Under the pieces are notes generated by a model. The model was given only the letters and a program-made list of their open reading frames with translations. It searched no databases and was not told the DNA's origin. From assembly GCA_000507305.1 (NCBI GenBank), contig DF240704.1, forward strand, positions 42,364-106,363: a stretch of DNA of 64,000 bases. Reading direction: 5' to 3'. The translations under genes and the position numbers were made by a program. How positions within the stretch are numbered: the first letter of the stretch is position 1; each line of letters opens with the position of its first letter. This document shows positions 54,839-64,000 of the stretch, in pieces. The DNA comes from Breviolum minutum Mf 1.05b.01. Its lineage: Eukaryota > Sar > Dinophyceae > Suessiales > Symbiodiniaceae.

Positions 54839-55559
54839 TATAAGGACTTTTCTCGTGATTTGCCGACATTATATCATCTTTTGAGTAGGCCCTCTCTTGC
54901 CACCCATCTGTTCGCCATTGGAAACCACGGCAGGGTTTGAGAGCTTTTCGCTGCCTCTGGGTGCTGAGTTGGATAGGGATCGGTGGCAGTGCCGGATTTC
55001 CAGTTCCATTCCTGGAGCTGACACAGGACCTCTGCATGTCTGACCGGGAAGAGGATGGCATTGTACGAAGTGATGATGTACATGATGCACTATTGAAACT
55101 TTGATATTCTTTATTTCTCATGCATGTGTGATGGGTCATGTTCCATCTATGTGATGGATTTTCTTAGTTGAAGGCGGCAAACTTGTTTCCTATCCATTTG
55201 CCAATTAGAGCCTCAGGGTATCATCAGCATAATCTTAGCATCCTGGTGATGTCGTTTATTCGCGTCAGTCTTTGGACAGTTTGGGTTTTGTTGCAACTCC
55301 TGCCAATCCCAAAGAGACCATGAACTCCACAAACAGCAAGACACACTGTGTTAAGTGCGAGCCATTCAAGCACACCGAAATGTTATTGGTCGGTATCAAA
55401 GTGACCTCAAAATCAGTGGGGGGATCTGAAAACATCATGAAGCCTCTATATTTTCAATTTGAAAATGCCACCCATTGGATCCGTTCCCTTCGCAGAAAAG
55501 GAACAAATTGACGAGTTGAACTCCAGTGGGGTTCACGACTCGTTCCTGGCCATGGCAAC

Positions 55560-55814
55560 ATGAGTGGTGACTGTGGCAGACCCTGCTATGAAATCCGCAA
55601 AGGGGATGTTCCAGTGATTTCCCGTGGTATTACTGCATCGAACCGATCAACATCCATCAACCTAAAAACGATCCTAAACTTTTGTCCATTAGTACTATGT
55701 ATGATTGCATTCATGATCGCTGATGCAGTGAAGCATTCGGATCCAAGGTTGGCCACCAGCATTCTGCTACCTCACTTGAGATTTTCAGCTGCACAAATCA
55801 TTGACGCATATTGA
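55560..55814 (+). CDS. ORF with one membrane segment
   Basis: ATG 55560 to TGA 55812-55814, 84 residues. It reads GRPCYEIRKGDVPVISRGI, then a hydrophobic run (FCPLVLCMIAFMIADAV). It follows a coding-like frame at 55272-55511 (SKTHCVKCEPFKHTEMLL). Function unknown. Confidence 0.35.
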   Translation: MSGDCGRPCYEIRKGDVPVISRGITASNRSTSINLKTILNFCPLVLCMIAFMIADAVKHSDPRLATSILLPHLRFSAAQIIDAY

Positions 55815-56173
55815 TGCTGACAACTTGTTGATGGATTGATGGATTCCACTTTTTCATTTGCAAAGTCCCATCCAATGCCAATGCCGCAATGCTCAGCATG
55901 TGGCCAGTTTGTTAATCTGGAAAGCTGGTTGGAGGGTAAAGAGCCATGTGAGTAATTTTCAACTTGAATATCAGAACCCCAAGTATTTGTGGGCTTCTGA
56001 AGCAGTGTCAAGCTGATTGCTTCAAAAGAAAAAGGGACATGGGCCGTAGGGATGACTGTCATTCCTGCGACCCTTGAGGTCACTTCTTCAGCCAGAGTGA
56101 AAGTAAAATTTTGGTGGAGCCTGGGGATATTGTCCCTTGACCAGCAAAGTGTGAGTTGCCCCGGCCATCTCAA
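55772..56173 (-). CDS. Minus-strand ORF, 133 codons
   Basis: The frame reads RLHQNFTFTLAEEVTSRVAG, TVIPTAHVPFSFEAISLTLL and NYSHGSLPSNQLSRLTNWP. Codon use looks coding. It overlaps the 3' end of the plus-strand ORF by 43 bp, so one of the two is probably narrower than drawn. Confidence 0.4.
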   Translation of the reverse strand: MRWPGQLTLCWSRDNIPRLHQNFTFTLAEEVTSRVAGMTVIPTAHVPFSFEAISLTLLQKPTNTWGSDIQVENYSHGSLPSNQLSRLTNWPHAEHCGIGIGWDFANEKVESINPSTSCQHQYASMICAAENLK

Positions 56174-56972
56174 GAAACTCCTGTGAAGTTAGCGCGCGCA
56201 AGTACCGGATTTTCAAACACTGTATCACTGTATATATCTATATTTTTTTCTATTCTTGTATCGAACTTCTAAAGGCAATTACTATTACTATTAACATTTC
56301 CAGCGTCACCTTCCAGAGGGTCTGGCAGTCATGCGTTGCTTCTACATCTTCAGCAAGTCGTGACGGTTCTTGCAATTGCCAAGAAATCTGTGTGCCACCA
56401 AGATCATTGAAGATCACTTCCCAGATACAACTATTGACGATGACTGCAGTCACAAGGCGGCAAAGTCTCTTGAGATTGCTGTTCTCGCTTGACCCAACAG
56501 GTCAAGGGTTGGAGTAAACAATGTTGCACAATTTTCTGTGTCATCTTGTATCCATTGAAATGTAGCACCAGAACAGATCCTAGCACTGTCTTGTGCTTTT
56601 CTTGTACATAGAGATCTTGAGCATGCGAGTCGCCAATGAATCTTGGGTTAAGCATTGCCCACTCAAACATGTCGTCACAAGAGCAGGTAGGTGTCCTGAT
56701 GCAATCATATTACTGTTCGCATTGTGTTCATATGTGATCAGCAGATACAAGCGTTCCCCATTCAGAAAAGATCTTCCAGTAATTCCAAAATGCTTGTGGA
56801 GAGCCAGCTCTGCACTATCCTTGTGGCGCAGCAAAGCATTGATTCTGTGAGCAGGTGGAGGCTTTGAATGGTCATGCCACAGGAGACATCAAGAATTCAA
56901 GCTGCGTGGTAAAGCATTACACTGGACAGCTCAGCAAATCCAGATTTACTATTACAAGAGGAGGGCCTCGAC

Positions 56973-57206
56973 ATGAACAATTCGCATTTGATTTTCTTCT
57001 CTCACAACAATGAACTGGACACTACTGCGATATTGAAGGGTCAGAAACACTTATGTGTTGAAATGATCTGGGATCAGCTGTGCAGGATAGGTTTCCTTCA
57101 ACATTTGCCAACATTTGGCACATTAGGTTTCCTGACTGGGGCCATCAAGATCTCCTGGACTCTTGAAGCAATAGCAGAGGAACTGATTGAGAACACTTCT
57201 CATTGA
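56973..57206 (+). CDS. Short ORF, unknown protein
   Basis: ATG 56973 to TGA 57204-57206, 77 residues. It reads KGQKHLCVEMIWDQLCRIGF and FLTGAIKISWTLEAIAEELI. The helical C-terminus is convincing. It may be one exon of a larger gene. Confidence 0.4.
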   Translation: MNNSHLIFFSHNNELDTTAILKGQKHLCVEMIWDQLCRIGFLQHLPTFGTLGFLTGAIKISWTLEAIAEELIENTSH

Positions 57207-58038
57207 CAACAATACCATACCTCACATCTCATTACATCGCCTTGTGTTGCGATGTGCCGTTCACGCGTTCTGACACGGGAGGCTTCGATTTGAATGGACT
57301 CTGACCTTAATTACCTCAGCAGATCGCATTGCGTTTGGATGAAGATATTCCAAATATTCCCAAACTGAGGAAATCTGCATCTGTGTTTGTGGATGCAGAA
57401 CTTGATTCTAAGCTCGACATTGGTGGTTTCTTGGTTTGATTGAGGTCGCTGTTTTGGTGACGCGATCATAATATGTAACTTAAGAAAGAAGCAGACGAGA
57501 TCCATTCTTAAGATATTAAGATCCTGCACGCCTCAACCAGAAGAATTGTTATCCTCCCTGATTTTGCCCTGTAGCCAGGCGATGTACGCGTCCGTGTGGG
57601 AAAGCATATCTTTGGGCACCATTGCACACAGATTGCCAGGACGGCTGTTACCTTGAAGCTGTCATATGAAGACACGTGGGAATGGCGCCAAATCATCAAA
57701 TTGCTCAAATTAGCTGCGAAAGCGATTGTGCTAGGAATCTATTGTTGTTTATGATTCTTTGTGATTCTTTGATACTGGGAGCCAGCAGCCGGGAGGAAGA
57801 CTATGGGACTGGCAGTTGATGCTTGGACAACGACTGCTTTTTCTCCTCCAGTAGAGAATGGTGGGCCTCACAGCAATTGAATATAGTTCTTCAGCCGCGT
57901 CCCATTCGGATGAGATTTGATGAAATTGTGGCCAACACATCATGAAATGAATGTGTTGGCTGTGCATGTTGCAAGGAGGTGCAAGTTTCAGTCAAATTTT
58001 TGTCTTCCCATTCTGCAGTGCCCAACTCAGGATTCTGA
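57207..58038. other. Gap with weak frames
   Basis: No supported exon. An overlapping frame from 57917 runs into the next gene. Confidence 0.25.
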
Positions 58039-59484
58039 TGGGAAGAATGGCGTTGGTATCAACATGACGGCATCGAACGCTCACTTGGAACATGTGAAAC
58101 TCGCTGCAAACTGTGTCGGGAAGAGAAGTCCTGGGGCTTGAGGCTTAAACGTTGCAAGTTGCAAAAAGAGTCAGAAATCTTGAAAGACTCTTGTGCAGAA
58201 CTCTTGCGTCGAGGAATGGAACGCTGTATTTGGTATTCAACTTTCATGCTGACGTGGTTGGCACCGTGCTCAAGTGGAATCTTTCCAGCACACAGAAGTC
58301 AAAGAGCATGGAACCACGTGCTTGACATGGCTTGTCGAGCTGATGCAAGTGGAAGGAGGATTGGATTACGAAGCCTTGACACAATTCTTATGAATTCTGT
58401 AGACTTTAGATATCATGTATGCATGGTCTCCAGATCTCATGTCAGGAATGTGGACAAGATCACAGCTGATGGCTGCAAAATAAAAATCCTTGGCATAGAA
58501 ATTGCCTCAGTGTGGCTCGGTGCGCATTATATAAACGTTGCCCAAATTGATGATATGATATGATGATATGGTATGATCTATTGTGCTCGTGGTATTTGCA
58601 ATGTTTTGTTATTTCTTCACTGATTAATAGTCACTTTTTGCACCTGTCACAAGACCACGATGAATTTTTCCAAGACATTGGTGAACCTGTGCTTCATACA
58701 TGTTTTGCTGTCCAATTGATGCATATTGAAATGCACAGCCAAAGTAGAAGTCCGCGTGATGCACCCACGAAGCCTCACCTGATACTTGCAGCTTGGGCTG
58801 AAAGTTGTTGTGAAGCAGAGGTGTGGCTATGTGGAGAGACATGTGAAAGACAAATTGCAATCGCTCCTCAACTCAGTCCCTAAGCTGGCAAAAGATTTGC
58901 TCAAGAAACTCCATCTCTCATGGTCCAGCAAGTCTATGCAAGGTGCAGAGTACTGGCACCCATGACTTCAGTGCGACTGTTTGCCTTTGTGTTGAAGCTG
59001 TTGATAGTGGCATTTGTTTGTTTGTCTTTTGGTCCTTTATCCACTGTACTCGTACGTAGTTGTAGATCCATCTCTTTTCAATCGTTTAATCCACATTCCA
59101 TTTTGTTATGATATATACATACACTTTATATGATACGGTAGTCATGTATATGTATATGTATATATATATATATTATGCATTTATATATACTTCATTTTAG
59201 ATTCAGATTATTGATAGTAGACTGGAATCCGTTTTAGAAGCAGGCCGTAGGGTGAAACTCATGAGACTTGACGGGAGATTGTTTCAAGACCTGAGGTGGA
59301 ACGTGTTGATGCTCCCAAGATCTTGCATAAACTCGAAGAGAGGATCAACGCAGCGCTCCCCGGCTTGAGGGTGATTTATGTGTCGGACTGCTCTCGGGAT
59401 GGTGCTGTTTGTCCACTTCTCTTTATTGAACAGTTTTTGCATGCCCTTGACTTTCAGCCACAGTTCATTTTTTGTCAAATTTGA
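58039..59484 (+). CDS. Multi-exon gene, unknown function
   Basis: Three exons with strong coding character on one strand. The first (58039 to about 58240) reads EEWRWYQHDGIERSLGTCE, RCKLCREEKSWGLRLKRCK and KESEILKDSCAELLRRGME. The second (58792 to about 58937, acceptor ATACTTGCAG, AG|GTGCAG donor) reads GLKVVVKQRCGYVERHVKDK and LQSLLNSVPKLAKDLLKKLH. The third (59272-59484) reads EIVSRPEVERVDAPKILHKL and RINAALPGLRVIYVSDCSRD. An in-frame TGA lies just upstream of exon 1 (58036-58038). Not phased across introns. The C-x-x-x-x-C-x-x-C grouping could bind metal. Family not recognised. Confidence 0.5.
59145..59172. repeat. (TA)n microsatellite
   Basis: ATGTATA/TATATA tract inside the interval between exons 2 and 3 of the preceding gene. 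Confidence 0.8.
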
Positions 59485-60696
59485 ATGAACTTAAGGATTG
59501 GATCAGTGGTCAGGTGTGGCTGGGTGTGGCGGTTGCAATGTGAGCTGCACTTGGACGTGTTGATCATCTTGGACAAGCGGGAAAACTTGGAAATCTCAGC
59601 ATATCTTCTCCATGCAGATGCCTCTCTTCAAGCTTCGTTTTTCAGCCAATAGGTGCCTGCAATTGCAGCTCTAGTTCAGATAAAAGCGATCAAGCAAAAT
59701 ATCTCTTTATAATTTATATGAGCATCAATGTTCACTCAGGGTAAGAAACCCGAGAACCCCAGCATTGCAGGATTCCACTGAAGCTGCCGCTACCAGGAGC
59801 TATTGTGATTTGAGAGCCAAGAAAAAGGAGCCGTATGTCCACCAGAGTGCAGTGGTGATAATGATACATAATGGTTGATTTCACCAAATTGCACGAATCC
59901 CACAAGGTTACATGTTACAGAGGAACTTGCCTAAATGAACCTGATTCAGGTATGGCCAACACTTGAGCAGCGTCATTTATTTTCGACATAATGATATGCA
60001 GGATTGTGTCATAGAACCTGGAAAATGGTACCGGACTGCAGTCGCGGAAGCCCGCGGAAGGTTTTTTTTTGTGTGTTTTTTTTGCGGAAGCTCGCAGAAG
60101 CAAATGCTATGTAATCATTTTCTTCATATCATCCATTCTTTGGATATCTCAGTCTTACATTTAACAGTCCTTGCAATGAGAAGTTGTCCTTTTAGGAAAT
60201 ACAGGAAGTGTATGTTAAAGGAAACGTCCATTTCGTTGTAGGAAGCTGTCCTTGAAGTTGCTAATAGTGATCCTGTTTTCATTTCCTGCTTCGAAGGTTT
60301 GAAGTGGCCATGCTGGTGAAAATAAATTATGAATGTCTTGTGGTCCGCGCCAGTGTTCATTGTTTGCCTTTACCACGCCTCGCCAAACTGGAAGCTATTT
60401 CTGCTCGGACTCTGAAACCATTTTACCGACATGAATGTTTTCAGTGGTTTCCATTGGTTCTGCGACAGGCACGACTGGACCGGGTTCAGCTGAAGCATTG
60501 GCAATAACTTTCGGTGCCGGTTTTGCTGCAACCGTCCTGTAGATGTGCATTGTATTTGAGATTTGAAACCAATGAACACAAGATGCACACAGACACCTTG
60601 CGCATGCAGTCCAGTGGAACATGTAGTTGAGAATCTTGACAATCCAGAATCCAAATTTGCATAAATTTGAAACTTGCTCCCTCTCTATCATTTCAG
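59485..60696. other. Unresolved stretch upstream of the membrane/PAS gene
   Basis: A plus frame at about 60530-60640 (ALYLRFETNEHKMHTDTLRM) could be an upstream exon. A 177-codon minus frame (60395-60928) overlaps the next gene's first exon and is probably a shadow, although its last 40 codons look coding. Confidence 0.25.
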
Positions 60697-62791
60697 CCAT
60701 CTTGTGATAATTTGGAGGACACTGCCTGCAGCCGTTGTTTCCAAGGTTGGTGCAACGAAACGCAGGTCGGCCAATGGCCATGCAGGATTCGATGGGAGTG
60801 ATTTTCGCGTGCGTTGTAGCCATGCTGACAACGCATTGCTGGACCTTTTGGCCAGATTTCAAGTGCTTCTTTGAGCGATGCAGGAATCGGTACCAGGGAG
60901 ATGAAAACACACAGGCCAAACAACGCATTTAGGAAGCAATTTGGGAGGCAAGCAGGCAACAGTATCTTATTGCAGCGCAGTGTTGGGCACACCTTGCTGC
61001 ACTGATTTTGCCAATGTTTGGTTTGCAGTGGCTGTTGACAGGGAGGTCTGCTTTGGATCCGTTTCACTTCCTCATCGTGGTGGCGGCCTGGGCATTTTAC
61101 TATTTCACCGTTACAGGCGTTTTCCAGCTGTCTCCCTTCAGATTGAGGCTTTGCACAACAGGAAGTGCAAAATCCTAGTTATGAAAAGATTGCAACCATT
61201 ACAGCCGTGAAAACTGCAGGTCGCTTGGCCAATGCAGCACTCTTTGTGGATATCAAGACCTCCATCCCAATTCAGTTGATGATAAGCCTGCTGGAGGTAA
61301 GATCTGCCTGGCAACAAAATCCAAACTCGCTCTATTTACATTTCTTGTTGCAGATGAATGTCTCACTGATCGTTTTGGCAGTTTCTGGTCTCTTGGAGAT
61401 CTCCGTTCGCTCGCGTATCGCCATGCTGTTGGATTCAGAATCGATGGTCAGCAGTTTCCGCAAGATGCTTAGAGGTGTTTGTGACGGGGAAGTTTTGTTG
61501 GATGGCGACTTCAAGATAAGTGGCAAGGCTGATTGCTTGAAAACAATCCTCATGACTGGGCATGACTTCAGTGGACAAGACTTTGAGAAGCTGCTGGTGG
61601 AAGAGGAACGCGAGCGCTTTCGCACCTTCATGAAGGAACCCCTTGCCATTTCGACTCCATGTTGCTTGCGAGTGTCCTTGAAACGTGGCAGAATTCGAGT
61701 TGGTGTTGACCTTTTTCATGTAAAAGTTCCACATTTATTTGGCAAAGCTATCCACCATTTGGTCGCACTTAGAGAGGATGCAGAGTCCAGACTTCGGCAA
61801 GAGGCTACGGACGCATACGTCGGAGGAATTCCAAGTGTCCTTGCAGAATCTGGGTCTCCCAAATCCCGCTCAAAACGCTCCAAATCTGCCATCTCTGCAT
61901 CCTCGGCGCAAGCTTGTGCCATGCTGCAACTTAGCAATGAGCTGCAAGAGATGACTCTATTGATTGACGCCGCCACCCCCATGTAGCTGGTTCAATTATT
62001 GTGAGGTTTTAATTGCTTTTTAGTTCTCTGTATTCTCTTGTTCAAGTGAGCCTCAAGTGTTATTCAATTTTTGATGAACAACTCACATTGTCATTGTAGA
62101 TAAGAAATTTGGTTTAGGAGCATGGCCAATTTGGGAAGACTACCACAATGTCGACCGATTCATTTATTGAAATGAAATGTGTGCAGAAACCACCAGCCAG
62201 GTTGGACGTGGCACAAGCTCATTTAAGTTTTACAAGAAAGTCTTCAGATGCTGACTCCAGTATGCCCAGCCTCAGAAAAATTGTGCTGCCCACAGATTGG
62301 GGAAGCGTTCGTGACCAGTTGGTCAACTTCGGCGAAAGACAGAGCAACTCGCCGTTTGAGGAGGTTCATTAGTAATTTGTGGATATTGTGTTTTGGAACA
62401 TGCAATGTCAATTTGCTTGAAAATTGGTAGTGTTGCTAGTAGCCAGTTTTGGTTTTCAGCTTTGGGGTCCTTCAGCCAACCAGGTGAGATTGCAGTGGGA
62501 GAGCGAGAGGTTTTGAAAACAAGGGTCAGATTGCAGGATGGAAAGATGTGTGTGCAAGCTCGCAAAGTCGAGGTGTCCGTATTTTCACCAAGTGCCAATG
62601 GTGTACCTCTTGGCTTGCGGCTACACATGCACCTCAGTCGCTTCAAGCCCATGCAGCCCGGGCAAAGGCACCAGAGCAGCTTGCCCGGTCTTTTCGAATT
62701 TTCAGAGGACCCTGAAAAATGTTCGTACAGTTCATTGACAGACTTGAACAATGCAGATGATCATGACAACCCAGCATCTGAAGATTGCTGA
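60697..62791 (+). CDS. Multi-pass membrane protein with PAS-like cytoplasmic domain (six exons)
   Basis: Exons 60697-60862, 60933-61161, 61220-61296, 61354-61982, 62201-62363 and 62447-62791 join with correct phases to give 535 residues before TGA. Introns are 70, 58, 57, 218 and 83 nt; all are GT-AG except the second, which is best read as GA-AG. Hydrophobic helices lie in exon 2 (HLAALILPMFGLQWLL, FHFLIVVAAWAFYYFTVTGV) and exon 4 (NVSLIVLAVSGLLEI). The domain after them (SSFRKMLRGVCDGEVLLDGD, GHDFSGQDFEKLLVEEERER, RVGVDLFHVKVPHLFGKAIH) matches a PAS-like module common in predicted dinoflagellate membrane proteins. PAS domains sense ligands or mediate dimerisation. The C-terminus is acidic and Ser-rich. 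The 5' exons are missing; I infer a signalling role. Confidence 0.7.
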
Positions 62792-63757
62792 GAAGAATTT
62801 CGTCTCTGTTTTATTTATTCAGAGATGATCAGAGATGATCAAAGATCTCTCATTCAGCTTTCTAAACGAATCAGAGAAGAGCCTCTGATGTTTATTTCCT
62901 AACAGCTGCCAAAGGCAGGTTTCCAGCACCCTGAGCACAGAAATGCACACCAAAAGCTTTGCAATCTGATGACATGTCCAAACGTTAAGTACGTTGCCGG
63001 AACTTGAACCCTGCACGAACTTGTGCGCCGATTTTCTATGATTTTCTGTGCGGCTGAGTCTTGTCAAACAGATTTCAAGCAGAAAGTGATGCGTGACTGC
63101 TGTCAGGATGGTGATGACTGCTTTCCCTCCAGAAGGATCAGACCTTTGAAAGTGCCTGGCTGCGGTGCATGTTGATGCCAGCTTGTTCAGTACGCAGGGG
63201 ACCGGTGACAGATGCAGAGTAGGATTCCAAACTTCATTGCTCCGAAATGCAACTTCTCAGCATCGTCTTCATCCCCATCGGTCTCTCTAGCTAGCTAGCC
63301 TTCTTGCTTGTCCTTTAATCTCAGGCAACTAAGTAGTTGGACCACCTCCTCATGCAGTATGTTCATGTATTTTCTCATCTTTTCTCCTTCAGCCCAGGAA
63401 CGGCATGCATGAATTGAGATCAAAAATGGCGTCCGTTGCTTGCATGGATTCCTTTTTTCATTTGCAGAATCCCAACCGAATGTCGAGAGCAACAACTTGG
63501 CGACTGCAACCACAGAAACATGAAGTTGACGTCAAGAATTTGAGCAATGATCTTGTAAAACCGTCAATGTCAAGGCAAATCATACTGAAAATGCCAGGTC
63601 CAGACTCTCTATGCAAACTATTACGAAAAGGCTTGCAAATTAAACGACATAATTTCCTGTGAACCGATTCAAGAAAAATAGGATACAATGTCTGATTAAC
63701 AGTTCAAGGATATTTAGATAACAAAAATTGCAAAACAGAACTGACATGTGACTGTAA
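62792..63757 (+). other. Intergenic with one weak ORF
   Basis: A tandem pair of AGAGATGATC lies at 62820-62840. A frame at 63405-63662 (NPNRMSRATTWRLQPQKHEV) is open but unsupported. Confidence 0.25.
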
Positions 63758-63857
63758 ATATACCCTCCAGGGAACTAACATATCCCCCCAAAATGGCATT
63801 TTGAAGATGATTTTCCTTTTCCCAAGGTGGGATATGTTAAATCCCTGGAGGGTATAT
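63758..63857. mobile_element. 100-bp MITE-like hairpin
   Basis: Left arm 63758-63786 begins ATATACCCTCCAGGGA. Right arm 63829-63857 is its reverse complement with two mismatches in 29 bp. The loop is 42 nt. The ends sit in A/T-rich sequence, consistent with TA insertion. No coding capacity. Confidence 0.7.
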
Positions 63858-64000
63858 GATAACTTAGAGTAGCAAAATTGAAAAACACAATGAGAAACAT
63901 TTTGGAAAAGGGATCCCATTTTATTGGGATTTTTTTCCGCATCAGTTTTGTGAATTTTTTCCGCGTTTCTGTTCCCGGGGTTCGGTAAGGAAGGAAGGAA

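Noticed and set aside
54592..54884. Poly-Cys and poly-Leu/Ser ORFs
   Set aside because: By-products of the GTT/GTC repeat.
60395..60928. 177-codon minus-strand ORF
   Set aside because: It overlaps exon 1 of the PAS-like gene, and its codon style is mixed. Its last part remains a minor possibility.
60930..60932. In-frame TAG inside the membrane/PAS gene
   Set aside because: A 70-nt GT-AG phase-0 intron (60863-60932) removes it and joins a better coding frame upstream.
1..64000. CRISPR arrays, operons, bacterial promoters or phage genes
   Set aside because: None seen. Exon-intron structure and protein families are eukaryotic.

Overview
This is a eukaryotic nuclear window, most likely from a dinoflagellate and probably close to Symbiodiniaceae. 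The evidence is the kind of protein-coding sequence seen: a pentatricopeptide-repeat gene with ACEK/SACE-type motifs, a Cys-rich 'C3H-like' protein, a large multi-KH-domain gene, and a multi-pass membrane protein with a PAS-like cytoplasmic domain. Introns are flanked by AG/G, with some GC-AG and possibly GA-AG boundaries. There is no sign of bacterial operons, Shine-Dalgarno sites or phage genes. Genes are split into many exons, often under 250 bp. The introns I could place by reading-frame continuity are short (about 40-220 nt). Most gene models below are therefore chains of exons worked out by eye. Family assignments rest on remembered motifs; no search was run.

Layout. 1-750: 3' end of a retroelement pol-like ORF and a 145-bp direct repeat. 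1.2-8.7 kb: a run of plus-strand genes, including a complete PPR gene (3443-4819). 10.1-10.9 kb: a Cys-rich C3H-like protein. 12.1-16.4 kb: LRR-like exon fragments and a decayed coding fragment around a ~2.07 kb AT-rich mobile element that has inverted termini, a nested MITE-like unit and a 99-bp foldback. 16.4-17.1 kb: a minus-strand gene. 17.5-18.65 kb: C-rich repeat and a degenerate GATGTC minisatellite. 19.4-25.2 kb: scattered plus-strand exons, one minus-strand exon and microsatellites. 26.3-36.0 kb: a long multi-KH gene ending in an Arg/Ser-rich tail. One of its introns carries a 640-bp purine-rich microsatellite and another contains a decayed antisense coding sequence.

37-44 kb: short exons, including a ubiquitin-like start exon, and a minus-strand gene at 43.6-44.2 kb. 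44.2-47.5 kb: largely empty. 47.5-50.1 kb: minus-strand ORFs, one with a signal peptide. 50.2-54.5 kb: a plus-strand gene with motifs of the GMA12/MNN10-type (GT34) galactosyltransferases; a 186-codon antisense ORF lies inside it. 55-59.5 kb: several exons of unknown proteins. 60.7-62.8 kb: a well-resolved six-exon gene for a membrane protein with a PAS-like domain. 63.76-63.86 kb: a 100-bp MITE-like hairpin.

There are no operons to link functions. What ties the window together is a typical dinoflagellate gene neighbourhood: RNA-binding families (PPR, KH, C3H-like), signalling and membrane proteins, and dense small non-autonomous repeats.
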